Source: Dermatophilus congolensis
GTDB lineage: Bacteria > Actinomycetota > Actinomycetes > Actinomycetales > Dermatophilaceae
Length of the DNA stretch: 64,000 bases
Direction of reading: 5' to 3'
Assembly: GCA_030538115.1 (NCBI GenBank)
Contig: JAUNUP010000002.1
Coordinates: 124,001-188,000, forward strand
Shown: in pieces, positions 54,771 through 63,659 of the stretch
Numbering within the stretch: position 1 is the first letter of the stretch
Layout of the letters: each line of letters begins with the position of its first letter
The notes under the pieces: generated by a model
What the model saw: only the letters and a program-made list of their open reading frames with translations
What the model was told of the DNA's origin: nothing
Database searches by the model: none
Position numbers and translations under genes: made by a program

Positions 54771-56131
54771 CGCGCCGACTCCTGGTGCCCGTCGTCCCCA
54801 GCAAGAGGCGTGTCGTCGCCCCATCCGGAGGTGTCGACCTGCAGGGCCTGGTCCAGCACGTCTGCCTCCGATACGCCCGCGTCGCCGGAATCGGTGACGG
54901 GCACACCTCCGTCGGGCACCGGCACGGCGAAGGCGTGGGCCGCGGCGAAGGCCAGCCGCACGGTCTCACCGGGCGCGAACGCCCGCGTGCGGCCGTCGTT
55001 GGTCACAGTGACCTGCACCGGCCCCAGCCCGTGGACATCGACCTCGTACGCCGTGCCAGCACCCGTGAAGGTCGCCGCGATGACCCGGCCGGGGCCGAGC
55101 ACATCGACCTTCTCCCCACTGTGAACAGCGGAGGGGGCTCCGTCGTCGGTCAGCACGCGCACCTTCTCCGGCCGGATGCCGACGAGCGCGTGCTCCCCGG
55201 CGGCACTGATGCGTGCGCGCGGCACCGTCACGACACCGGCGGCGCCGAGCCGGTAGTCGACCGAGGCACCTTCCCCCGTGCCGCGCGTGCCGACGACCGC
55301 ACCGACCGCCAGGATCGCCCGGCCGAGAAACGTGGCCACGAACGCCGTCTGCGGCAGTTCGTACACCTGCTGCGGCGAGCCGAACTGCTCCACCGTGCCC
55401 GCGCGCATCACCGCGACGTCGTCGGCGAGGGTGAGCGCCTCCTCCTGGTCGTGGGTGACGTGCAGAAAGGTCGTGCCGAGGCGTCGTTGCAGAGCCTTGA
55501 GGCTGTCTTGCATCGCCCGCCGCAGCCGGAGGTCGAGTGCCCCGAGCGGCTCGTCGAGAAGCAGCACGGCCGGGTCGTTGACGAGTGCCCGGGCCAGGGC
55601 AACGCGTTGCTGCTCGCCTCCGGACAACTCGCTGGGCCGCCGACGTGCCATCGAACCCAGCTCCACGAGGTCGAGGGCCTGCCGCGCCCGCGCCGACGCA
55701 TCGCGCACGCCGCGGCGCCTGGGCCCGAACATCACGTTGCCGAGCACGTCGAGGTGCGGAAACAGGGCGTAGCTCTGAAAGACCGTATTCACCGGGCGCT
55801 CGTTGGGGCGCAACTCGGTGAGGTCGGTGTCGCCGAGCATGATCCGCCCGTCGCTCGGCTGCTCGAACCCGGCGACCATGCGCAGAGTCGAGGTCTTGCC
55901 GCACCCCGACGGGCCGAGCAGCGCGACGTATCGCCCCTGCGCCGCGACCAGGTCGATCCCGTCGACCGCCAGGGTGGATCCGTACCATTTCGACAGCCCC
56001 GCCAGGCTCAGGTCGCCCGGCTCGGAGAGGGGCCGCGCGGCTCGACGCCGCAACCGCCCGAGTCCGCGGGGCGCCGGGGGCGCGTGTTCAGCGGAGGGCA
56101 GCCCGGTAGATGCGCTCGCAGTCGTCGCCAT
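54767..56131 (-). CDS. potA: Spermidine/putrescine ABC transporter ATP-binding protein (PotA-like)
   Basis: A 454-residue ATPase. Walker A GPSGCGKT is near residue 73, the signature ELSGGEQQRVALARAL near 167, Walker B LLLDEPLGALD, and the H-loop VTHDQEEAL. The C-terminal TOBE domain (about 260-400; VGIRPEKVRVL) is long. A polar N-terminal extension of about 40 residues and an acidic tail of about 40 residues are extra to the family. The ATG overlaps the last base of the PotD-like stop (TGATG). Confidence 0.92.
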   Translation of the reverse strand: MATTASASTGLPSAEHAPPAPRGLGRLRRRAARPLSEPGDLSLAGLSKWYGSTLAVDGIDLVAAQGRYVALLGPSGCGKTSTLRMVAGFEQPSDGRIMLGDTDLTELRPNERPVNTVFQSYALFPHLDVLGNVMFGPRRRGVRDASARARQALDLVELGSMARRRPSELSGGEQQRVALARALVNDPAVLLLDEPLGALDLRLRRAMQDSLKALQRRLGTTFLHVTHDQEEALTLADDVAVMRAGTVEQFGSPQQVYELPQTAFVATFLGRAILAVGAVVGTRGTGEGASVDYRLGAAGVVTVPRARISAAGEHALVGIRPEKVRVLTDDGAPSAVHSGEKVDVLGPGRVIAATFTGAGTAYEVDVHGLGPVQVTVTNDGRTRAFAPGETVRLAFAAAHAFAVPVPDGGVPVTDSGDAGVSEADVLDQALQVDTSGWGDDTPLAGDDGHQESAR

Positions 56132-57420
56132 CAGTTACCCACCACCTTTGCCCACAGGGCGCTGTAATCGGCGTCTTCGGCCGGGGTCAGTGCTCGGAAC
56201 TCGCGTGCGTGGCTCGCCAGCCAGGTCTGATCGGGAAAGACGAGTGGATCATCGGCCAGTTCGGGGTCGATCTTCGCGGCCGCCTCCTTGGCGCCGGCCA
56301 CGGGGCAGACGTATCCCACGTACGCCGCCACCTGGGCCGCGACCTCGGGCCGGTAGTAGTAGTCGAGCAGTTGCGAGGCCGCGCGCCGGTGCGGGGAGGT
56401 GACCGGGATGCACGCACTGTCGCTCCAGATGATGCCGCCCGACTCGGGCATCACGAACTGCCAGTCGTCACTACCGGTTTCGGCGGCGAGGGTGGCGATG
56501 TCACCGCTCCACACCATGCCGGCGAGGGCGTTGCCGCTCTTGAGGTCTTCGATATAGCTGTTTCCCCGGATTCTGCGCACCTGACCGCCCGCGATCTGGC
56601 GGCGTACGACCTCCGCCGCGCGCTCAATGGTCTCGGCGGTGAAGGGGCGGCTGGGGTCGCTGCCCTGGGCGAGCATGATGAGACCGAGGGTGTCGCGCAT
56701 CTCGGAAAGGAGCACCACGCGTCCGGCCAGGTCGGGAGCCCACAGATCGTCGATGCTGCGCAGCTCACGGCCCACGCGAGCCCGGTTGTAGCCGATGCCT
56801 GCGAACCCCGATTGCCACACGAGGCTGTAGTGGCGCCCCGGGTCGAAGCTCACGTCTTTGAGCGCGTCGAGCAGGTTGGGCGCGTGCGGCATGCGGATGA
56901 GGTCGAGCGGCGCGACCAGCCCGTCGCGGATGAGCCGTCCCACCATCCAGTCGCTGAACACGACGAGGTCTTTGCCCATGTCCTGACCTGCGCGCAGTCG
57001 GGGCAGGATCGCGTTGGCGTAGGTGTCGTTGTCGTCGATCTCCTCCGCGTACTCGACGCGGATGCCGGTGGCCTTCGTGAACCCCTCGAGTGTGGCGTGC
57101 TTACCGGCGTCGTCGGTGTCGACGTATTGGGTCCAGTTCGCGAACCGCACGAGCTTGTCGCGGGCGGAAGTGTCGGCGGGAAGGGTGCGCGCCGCGGGGC
57201 CTGCGCCGGCCGCAGGAGGCGGAGGAGGGGCACAGGCGCTCAGCGCTGCGAGCGCACCGAGCCCGACTGCGCCGGAGAGCAGCCTGCGCCTCGACAGGTG
57301 GTCTCGCTGGAGCGAAGCAAGGGCCCGCACGACGGTGCCGTCGGCGGGCCCTTCGACATGCAAGTCGAGGTCCACCTCGTCGGGAGGATGAGAATCGAAG
57401 AGCGAAGGCACGAACGGCAT
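56131..57420 (-). CDS. potD: Polyamine-type extracellular binding lipoprotein (PotD-like), Tat signal
   Basis: A 429-residue binding protein. A long polar n-region leads to the twin-arginine motif LSRRRLLSG (about 42-50) and lipobox LSAC with Cys63, so it is exported folded and lipid-anchored. The mature part begins RFANWTQYVDTDD, the family 1 PotD/PotF start, and contains NDTYANAILPRLRAGQDMGKDLVVFSDWM. ATG 57420 is chosen for its GCAGGGCAGA SD-like sequence; ATG 57483 is a weaker option. First gene of potDABC, divergent from the lactate dehydrogenase-like gene. Confidence 0.88.
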   Translation of the reverse strand: MPFVPSLFDSHPPDEVDLDLHVEGPADGTVVRALASLQRDHLSRRRLLSGAVGLGALAALSACAPPPPPAAGAGPAARTLPADTSARDKLVRFANWTQYVDTDDAGKHATLEGFTKATGIRVEYAEEIDDNDTYANAILPRLRAGQDMGKDLVVFSDWMVGRLIRDGLVAPLDLIRMPHAPNLLDALKDVSFDPGRHYSLVWQSGFAGIGYNRARVGRELRSIDDLWAPDLAGRVVLLSEMRDTLGLIMLAQGSDPSRPFTAETIERAAEVVRRQIAGGQVRRIRGNSYIEDLKSGNALAGMVWSGDIATLAAETGSDDWQFVMPESGGIIWSDSACIPVTSPHRRAASQLLDYYYRPEVAAQVAAYVGYVCPVAGAKEAAAKIDPELADDPLVFPDQTWLASHAREFRALTPAEDADYSALWAKVVGN

Positions 57421-57496
57421 TCTGCCCTGCTCGTGGGTAGGTGCGCAGCGCGGATATCCACCTTGCGCGACCTGCGCCCTCACTCATCTGAGCTAT

Positions 57497-57511
57497 ATTG
57501 GTCAGACCAAT
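57497..57511. promoter_or_regulatory. LldR/PdhR-type palindromic operator
   Basis: ATTGGTCAGACCAAT, a perfect 15-bp palindrome that contains TNGTNNNACNA, the consensus of FadR-subfamily GntR regulators for lactate and pyruvate genes. It ends 27 bases before the GTG of the D-lactate dehydrogenase-like gene and is 76 bases from the divergent potD-like start. The regulator gene is not in the window. Confidence 0.7.
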
Positions 57512-57538
57512 CGTTGACGCTTGGCCTCAGGAGTACTC

Positions 57539-60403
57539 GTGAGCACCCGCATCGCCTCCGACCTTCGCGACCTGCTCGGCGCCGAGCAGGTCGCCGACCG
57601 GCCCCTCGACCTGGCCCGCATGGCCCACGACGCCTCCCACTACTTGCTCGAGCCGAGCGTCGTCGTGGTCGCCCGCGACGGTCGCGACGTGACGGAGGCC
57701 GTACGCGCCGCCGCCCGCCACGGACTGCCGGTGACGTTCCGGTCGGGCGGCACCTCCCTCTCCGGGCAGGCGCAGACCGACGGGGTGCTCATCGACACTC
57801 GCCGCGGCTTTCGGGGAGTCGAGGTGCTCGACTCCGGGCGGCGCGTACGGTGCCAGCCGGGCGCGACCGTGCGGGCCGTCAACGCTGCGCTGGCGCCGTA
57901 CGGGCGCGCGCTCGGCCCCGACCCCGCCTCCGAGGTCGCGTGCACGATCGGCGGAGTGGTGGCGAACAACTCCTCCGGCATGGCGTGCGGCACGACGAAG
58001 AACACCTACCGCACACTGGCGGGACTTGAGGTGCTGTTGCTCTCCGGCACGGTGATCGACACGGCCGCAGCCGATGCCGACGACCACCTCCGGGTCGCCG
58101 AACCGGCGCTCTTCGAGGGCCTGACGCGCCTGCGCGATCGAGTGCGCGGTAACCCCGACTCGATGCGCCGGATCGTGCATCAGTACTCGATGAAGAACAC
58201 GATGGGGTACGGCGTCAACGCGTTCGCTGACTTCGACTCCCCCGCGCAGATTCTCGCGCACCTCATGGTCGGCTCCGAAGGGACGCTCGGGTTCATCCTG
58301 TCGGCCACGTTCGACACCGTTCCTGCGTATACACAGCTCGCGACGTCACTGCTCGTCTTCGACCGCATCGACGGCGCCACCGCCGCGTTGCCCGCGCTCA
58401 TCGATGCCGGGGCCGCGACCGCGGAACTCATGGACGCGGCCTCCCTGCGCGTGGCCCAGAACCTGCCCACCGTCGTGCCAGCCCTCGTCGGCCTCGACGT
58501 CGCCGACCACACCGCGCTGCTCGTGGAGGCGCAGTGCGAGTCACCCGAAGAGCTGGCCGACCGGGTGGCCGGACTCTCGCGCGCGGTGGAGGGACTAGGC
58601 GGCCTCACCGCCCTGCCCAAGCCCTACGGCTTCTCATCCGATGCGGTCGAACGGGCGCAGGCCTGGCTGGTCCGCAAGGGCCTCTACACGGCCGTCGCCG
58701 GTGCGCGGCCCGCGGGGTCGACGGCACTGCTCGAAGACGTGGTCGTGCCGATGCCGGCGCTGACGGGCACGGTCGGCGAGATCCAGGCGCTGTGCGGCCG
58801 GTACGGCTACGACGACGCCGTGATCTTCGGTCACGCGAAAGACGCGAACCTGCACTTCATGATCAACCCCGACCTACGCGACCCCCGCCAGATCGAGACG
58901 TATGCACGGTTCAGCGACGACCTCGTCGACCTCGTGCTCGCCGCCGACGGCTCACTCAAGGCCGAGCACGGCACGGGTCGGATCATGGCCCCGTTCGTCG
59001 AGCGGCAGTTCGGCGCTGAGCTATACGCGGTGATGCGTGAGGTGAAGTCGCTGTTCGATCCCACGAACACGCTCAATCCGGGCGTCATCATCACCGACGA
59101 CGCCGACCTGCACCTGCGCGATCTCAAGCTGCCCGAGATCGTCGACGAGGCCGTCGACCGCTGCGTCGAGTGCGGCTACTGCGAGCCGGTCTGCCCGTCG
59201 CGCGACCTGACGACCACGCCCCGGCAACGCATCGCCCTCATGCGGGAGATGACCGCTGCCGACCCCGAGCGTCGCGCGGCGATCGCGGCCGATTTCGATT
59301 ACGACGCCGTGCAGACCTGCGCCGTCGACTCGCTGTGCCTGCTCAACTGCCCCGTCGCGATCGACACGGGAAAAGTGATGAAGAAGTTCCGCCGCGACGC
59401 GCAGACGCCGGTCTCGCAGAAGGTCGGCGCAGAGCTGGCCGAGAACTGGGGCACTGTCGTGCGCGGGCTGCGCGCCGGAGTCGGGGTGGCGTCGGTGGTG
59501 CCCGCCTCCGCCCTCGGCGCGGTCACGGCGGCGGCCCGCAGGGTGCTGCCGACAGACCTCATCCCCAGCGTCGGCACCGACCTGCCGGGCGCGGGTGTCT
59601 CGCGCCACGCCCCCTCCCGCTGGGGCCGCGGCGAGGTGGTGCTGTTCGCGAGCTGCCTGAACGAGATGTTCGGCCCCGCAGGCGGAGGCGCAACCAAGGG
59701 CCGTGGCGCGCCGTTCGCGTTCGTGGCCCTGTGCGACCGCGCGGGCGTGAAGGTGCAGGTACCGGAGATGGTCGAGGGCCTGTGCTGCGGCACGGTGTGG
59801 CGGAGCAAGGGCCTCACCGACGGCCTCGCCGTGATGGCGGAGAAGACGGCGACAACACTGCTGCGGGCCACTCGTGAGGGCGAGGTGCCGGTCGTCACCG
59901 ACGCGAGCTCCTGCTCCCACGGCCTGCACGAGCTGGCCACCGATCTGGAGAACGCCGGGCTGCGCGACCTGGCGGCGCGATTCCGCAAGGTCGAGATCAT
60001 CGACTCCGTCGCCTACACCGCCGAGAATCTGTTGCCGCAGCTCACAGTGCGCGCGAAGGTCGGCAGCGCGGTGCTGCACCCGACCTGCTCCGACCGTCAT
60101 GCCAGCGACATTCCGCACCTCATCGCGTGTGCCCAGGCCTGCGCCGAGGACGTCGTCGTGCCCGGCGCGGCCGGCTGCTGCGGCTTCGCCGGAGACCGAG
60201 GCATGCTGCATCCCGAACTCACGGCCTCCGCGACGAAACCCGAGGCCGCCGAGGTGCGCGAGCGCGAGTACGACGCCTATCTGTCGACGAACCGCACGTG
60301 CGAACTGGGCATGTCGAGAGCAACGGGCCACACGTACCGCCACGTCCTGGAACTCCTGGCCGACCTCACTGACGTACCCGACCGCACCGACCTCGCGAGG
60401 TGA
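57539..60403 (+). CDS. FAD-binding and (4Fe-4S) oxidoreductase, D-lactate dehydrogenase-like
   Basis: A 954-residue fusion. An FAD_binding_4 (PCMH) domain (about 30-210; TFRSGGTSLSGQAQ, IGGVVANNSSGMACGT) leads into the FAD oxidase C domain to about 530. A ferredoxin-like region follows with CVECGYCEPVCP near 541 and the atypical C-x6-C-x3-CP. Two CCG domains close the protein (EGLCCG near 745; AGCCGFAGDRG near 880). This is the layout of large respiratory D-lactate dehydrogenases (as in pseudomonads), oxidising D-lactate to pyruvate and passing electrons to the chain; D-2-hydroxyacids are alternatives. GTG 57539 has SD AGGAG. The LldR-type palindrome upstream supports lactate control. Confidence 0.87.
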   Translation: MSTRIASDLRDLLGAEQVADRPLDLARMAHDASHYLLEPSVVVVARDGRDVTEAVRAAARHGLPVTFRSGGTSLSGQAQTDGVLIDTRRGFRGVEVLDSGRRVRCQPGATVRAVNAALAPYGRALGPDPASEVACTIGGVVANNSSGMACGTTKNTYRTLAGLEVLLLSGTVIDTAAADADDHLRVAEPALFEGLTRLRDRVRGNPDSMRRIVHQYSMKNTMGYGVNAFADFDSPAQILAHLMVGSEGTLGFILSATFDTVPAYTQLATSLLVFDRIDGATAALPALIDAGAATAELMDAASLRVAQNLPTVVPALVGLDVADHTALLVEAQCESPEELADRVAGLSRAVEGLGGLTALPKPYGFSSDAVERAQAWLVRKGLYTAVAGARPAGSTALLEDVVVPMPALTGTVGEIQALCGRYGYDDAVIFGHAKDANLHFMINPDLRDPRQIETYARFSDDLVDLVLAADGSLKAEHGTGRIMAPFVERQFGAELYAVMREVKSLFDPTNTLNPGVIITDDADLHLRDLKLPEIVDEAVDRCVECGYCEPVCPSRDLTTTPRQRIALMREMTAADPERRAAIAADFDYDAVQTCAVDSLCLLNCPVAIDTGKVMKKFRRDAQTPVSQKVGAELAENWGTVVRGLRAGVGVASVVPASALGAVTAAARRVLPTDLIPSVGTDLPGAGVSRHAPSRWGRGEVVLFASCLNEMFGPAGGGATKGRGAPFAFVALCDRAGVKVQVPEMVEGLCCGTVWRSKGLTDGLAVMAEKTATTLLRATREGEVPVVTDASSCSHGLHELATDLENAGLRDLAARFRKVEIIDSVAYTAENLLPQLTVRAKVGSAVLHPTCSDRHASDIPHLIACAQACAEDVVVPGAAGCCGFAGDRGMLHPELTASATKPEAAEVREREYDAYLSTNRTCELGMSRATGHTYRHVLELLADLTDVPDRTDLAR

Positions 60404-60404
60404 G

Positions 60405-60992
60405 TCAGGCGGTCACCCCGGGCGAACCGGCGCGGCGGAGAAACTCGAGCGCTTCGAGCATCACGTCGAGCATCGGGCGCTCCATGCCCTCCTCGTACCA
60501 GCCGCGCAACGCGGCGACGAGGCCCCAGGTCAAGGCAGAACCGACGATCCGCAGTTGGGCCTCGCTCACGGGGCTCCCCGGCCTCGCCGCCTGGGCGACG
60601 ACGTGATCGACCAGGGTGTCGACCTGTAGATAGGTCGCCGCGCGGACCGACGGGACCTCGAACCACAGTCGGGTTCGGCGCTTCACCAACTCGAGGTCGC
60701 GTTCGAAGTGCTCGGGTGTGATTGCCCGCAGCCCCGCCTCAACAGCCGTGAAGAGGTCTGCGCTGCGTAGCAGTTCGGGTGTGAGGAGCGCGAGCAGTTC
60801 GTCGTCGTGCTCGTCGTGGATGACGAGCCCCTCCTTCGTACCGAAGTAGCGGTACACGGTGCTCGGTGACACCTCGGCGGCCTCCGCGACCTGCTCGATC
60901 GTCACGGCATCGAACCCGCGCGCCTCGAACAGATCGATGGCCACCGCCTGCACACGCCGAATCGTGGCCACCCTCTTGCGCTCCCGCAGCAT
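60405..60992 (-). CDS. TetR/AcrR family transcriptional regulator
   Basis: A 195-residue repressor. The helix-turn-helix lies in residues about 10-50 (IRRVQAVAIDLFEARGFDAVTIEQVAEAAEVSPSTVYRYFGTKEGL). A ligand-binding C-terminal helical domain follows. I chose ATG 60992 because it has a full SD AGGAGG five bases upstream; in-frame ATGs at 61037 and 61055 exist but the latter overlaps the operator. It is divergent from the ABC exporter genes, which it most likely represses. Its stop lies one base from the lactate dehydrogenase-like stop. Confidence 0.92.
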   Translation of the reverse strand: MLRERKRVATIRRVQAVAIDLFEARGFDAVTIEQVAEAAEVSPSTVYRYFGTKEGLVIHDEHDDELLALLTPELLRSADLFTAVEAGLRAITPEHFERDLELVKRRTRLWFEVPSVRAATYLQVDTLVDHVVAQAARPGSPVSEAQLRIVGSALTWGLVAALRGWYEEGMERPMLDVMLEALEFLRRAGSPGVTA

Positions 60993-61039
60993 CCGCACCT
61001 CCTCGCGACGGGCCCAGTCTAGATCGCGTCGACACATAG

Positions 61040-61076
61040 TGACAGCGACTGTCATCTTTAGCTACAGTCACTGTCA
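61040..61076 (+). promoter_or_regulatory. Exporter promoter with two TetR operator copies and leaderless start
   Basis: Site 1 is the perfect palindrome TGACAGCGACTGTCA (61040-61054). Site 2, TACAGTCACTGTCA (61063-61076), is a degenerate copy on the opposite strand. A -35 TGACAG (61040-61045), a 17-base spacer and a -10 TACAGT (61063-61068) coincide with the two sites, and the ATG begins seven bases after the -10. Repressor binding would block the promoter directly. Confidence 0.65.
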
Positions 61077-61807
61077 TGAGACAGTCACTCTCAGAAATCA
61101 TCACTGCGAGCAAGCTCGTCAAGACGTTCGGCGCGGTTCGCGCCCTCGACGAGTTGGACCTGACCGTCACACCCGGTGAAGTGCACGGCTTTCTCGGCCC
61201 CAACGGCGCCGGTAAGTCCACGACGATCCGGGCGATCCTCGGCATGCTCCGCCTCACCGGAGGCGACCTGCGCGTCTTCGGCCTCGACCCCCGGCGTGAT
61301 GCGGTGGCGATCCACGACCGGCTCGCCTACGTTCCCGGCGACACGGTGCTGTGGCCCAACCTGACGGGAGGCGAGTGCATCGACCTGCTGCTTCGCTTCC
61401 GCCGCCGCTACGACCCGCGCGTGCGCGACGACCTCGTGGAGCGGTTCGAACTCGACCCGACGAAACGCGCCCGCACGTACTCCAAGGGCAACCGGCAGAA
61501 GGTGGCGCTCATCGCGGCCTTCGCTGCCCGCAGCGAACTGCTGCTGCTCGACGAGCCGACCTCCGGCCTCGACCCGATCATGGCCGCCCGGTTCCAACAG
61601 ACCGTGCACGAGGCCCGCTTCGACGGCGCCACCGTGCTGCTGAGCAGCCACATCATGGAAGAGGTCGAGAACCTCTGCGACCGCGTCACGATCATCTGGC
61701 GCGGTCGCACCGTCGTCACGGAGTCGATCACCGACCTGCGCATGCGCACCGACCCGGGCTCCGGCCTCGGCGACTACTTTCTCAGCCTCTACGAGGTCGC
61801 GTCATGA
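61076..61807 (+). CDS. ABC transporter ATP-binding protein (ABC-2 exporter type)
   Basis: A 243-residue ATPase. Walker [10 protein letters not shown] is near residue 42, the Q-loop region is [15 protein letters not shown], the signature is [16 protein letters not shown] (YSKGN instead of LSGGQ, typical of this branch), Walker [13 protein letters not shown], and H-loop LLSSHIMEE. No SD: the start codon appears to be transcript base 1. The stop overlaps the permease ATG (ATGA). Confidence 0.92.
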   Translation: MRQSLSEIITASKLVKTFGAVRALDELDLTVTPGEVHGFLGPNGAGKSTTIRAILGMLRLTGGDLRVFGLDPRRDAVAIHDRLAYVPGDTVLWPNLTGGECIDLLLRFRRRYDPRVRDDLVERFELDPTKRARTYSKGNRQKVALIAAFAARSELLLLDEPTSGLDPIMAARFQQTVHEARFDGATVLLSSHIMEEVENLCDRVTIIWRGRTVVTESITDLRMRTDPGSGLGDYFLSLYEVAS

Positions 61808-63390
61808 ACGGCCCTCTCGCCGGCACCGGCCACCTCATCGCCCTCCACTGGCGTGCCGGCTGGCGCGCGCTCGTGGGCTGGCCTGCGCTGATGACCCTGA
61901 TAGTCGTCGCGACCGGCCGCAGCATCACCGCGCTGTACTCCGATGCGGCCGACCGGCTCTCGTACGCGCAGACGGCCGGCCTCTCCCCCGCCGCGGCGGC
62001 ATTCAACGGGCGCGGCTACGACCTGCACACGCTCGGCGGCATCACGTCGGTGGAGGTCGGCTTCATGGCGTTGCTGCTGTTCCCGGTCATCGGCATCCAC
62101 CTCGCGATCCGGTTCACACGCCGCGACGAGGAGTCCGGTCTGGCCGAACTGCTCACCTCCGCCCCCGTGGGTCGACTCGCACCCGTCGTGAGCGCGGCGC
62201 TCGCTGTCGGGGCCGGGCTCGCGCTGTACGCCGGAGCTACCACTGCGGGGCTCGTCGCCATCGGGCTCCCGTGGGAAGGGGCGGTTCTGTACTCGGCCGC
62301 ATCAGCGCTGTTCACAGGCGCTTTCGTCGGCGTCGGGCTAGTGACCGCGCAACTGTGCGAGGGCTCACGAACCGCCTATGCGCTATCGCTGTCGTTCTCG
62401 CTCGCGATGTTCCTTGTGCGGGCGGTCGTCGACGGGCGGAGCATCGACGCCGTGTGGCTCAGCCCGATGGGCTGGCTCGCGGAGGTGCGCCCCTGGGGCG
62501 ACGACGCCCAGGCCTGGCCTCTCGCCAGCTTCACACTGGCCGGGCTCGCGTTGCTCGCGGCCTCCGTCGGTGTCGCCACGCGCCGAGATCTGGGTGCCGG
62601 GCTCATCGCCCCGCGGCCGGGCCCGGCCCGCGCCTCCGCCTCGCTCGGTACAGCGTTCGGGCTGGCGTGGCGGCTCACCCGCGGGATGTTCGCCGGGTGG
62701 ACGACCGGTCTCGTGGCCTGGGCCGCCGCCCTCGGGATCCTTGCGAGCGAGATGACCGACATCGTCGCGGCGAACCCCGGCATCGCCGAGGCACTGGGCA
62801 TCGATGCGCCCGAGCAGCTCGTCACGTCTCTCGCCGCGCTGGTCGGGGGTCTCGGACTGGGTGCGCTCGGCCTCAGCGGAGTGCAGCGGCTCGTCGCCGA
62901 GGAGGACGCGGGGCGGCTCGGGCTACTCACGTCCACTCCTGTGAGCCGCACACGACTGTGGTCGGCGTGGGCGCTCATGCTCGCCGCGCAGGTCACAGTG
63001 GCTGGCCTGGTCGCGTCGATCACGCTCGGCGCCGCTAGTCGAATCTCCACCGGCAACGAGGCAGCGCTCGCCGACGGCGTGCGCGCGGGGATGACGTACG
63101 TGGTGCCAGTACTTTTTCTCATCGCACTGGCCTTGGCGGGGACAGCGCTCCACCGTCGACTCATCGGCCTCGCATGGGGTCTGCTCGGCTGGGCGGCAGT
63201 GGTGGCACTCCTGGCTGAACCGCTGGACCTACCGGAATGGGCCCGCCACGCCTCGGTCTTCGACCTGGTGGGCCTCGTGCCGATCGACCCGGTGGAGACG
63301 AGCGCGATGACGGCTCTCTGCGCGGGAGCGGTCGCGCTCGGCCTGACGGCCCTTACGACGTTCACGAGGCGGGACCTCCGAGCGGGCTGA
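61804..63390 (+). CDS. ABC-2 exporter permease, 'polyketide antibiotic exporter'-like
   Basis: A 528-residue protein with about 12 hydrophobic helices in two similar halves. Each half has an RRDE/[23 protein letters not shown] cytoplasmic motif: [20 protein letters not shown] near 103-122 and [19 protein letters not shown] near 362-380. This is the doubled fold of the actinobacterial tetronasin/antibiotic exporter permeases. Together with the ATPase and TetR it forms a self-contained drug or lipid export module; the substrate is unknown. ATG 61804 is fixed by the four-base overlap with the ATPase stop; open frame further upstream is shadow. Confidence 0.88.
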   Translation: MNGPLAGTGHLIALHWRAGWRALVGWPALMTLIVVATGRSITALYSDAADRLSYAQTAGLSPAAAAFNGRGYDLHTLGGITSVEVGFMALLLFPVIGIHLAIRFTRRDEESGLAELLTSAPVGRLAPVVSAALAVGAGLALYAGATTAGLVAIGLPWEGAVLYSAASALFTGAFVGVGLVTAQLCEGSRTAYALSLSFSLAMFLVRAVVDGRSIDAVWLSPMGWLAEVRPWGDDAQAWPLASFTLAGLALLAASVGVATRRDLGAGLIAPRPGPARASASLGTAFGLAWRLTRGMFAGWTTGLVAWAAALGILASEMTDIVAANPGIAEALGIDAPEQLVTSLAALVGGLGLGALGLSGVQRLVAEEDAGRLGLLTSTPVSRTRLWSAWALMLAAQVTVAGLVASITLGAASRISTGNEAALADGVRAGMTYVVPVLFLIALALAGTALHRRLIGLAWGLLGWAAVVALLAEPLDLPEWARHASVFDLVGLVPIDPVETSAMTALCAGAVALGLTALTTFTRRDLRAG

Positions 63391-63659
63391 CGAAGCGCCC
63401 GACGCGGAGGCACTTCCGACCGCGTGATCGAGCGGCTCAGCCAGCGGTCACGAACCGCACCATCCGGCACATTTACGCAGTTCACAGTGCGTCCACTCAC
63501 GGCGGGTGGCCGCTCCGGGCACTGAATCGGCACCCCCTCAGGGAGAGACCGACTGGTGCCTCCACCGACTACGTATGTACATTCGAATGCCGGACGTATG
63601 GACAATCACCATATGATCCCTGGCTATCAAACAAGAACCGATCGTACGTATGATGAGTC
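63391..63659. other. Intergenic region with AT-rich end and ACGTATG repeats
   Basis: 269 bases without a gene. The first half is ordinary GC-rich sequence. The last 90 bases are much richer in A/T than the rest of the window and contain ACGTATG three times (63571, 63594, 63646), the palindrome CATTCGAATG (63580-63589), and TATGAT (63649-63654), a near-perfect -10 five bases before the next start. This looks like the promoter and operator region of the gene at 63660. Confidence 0.5.
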
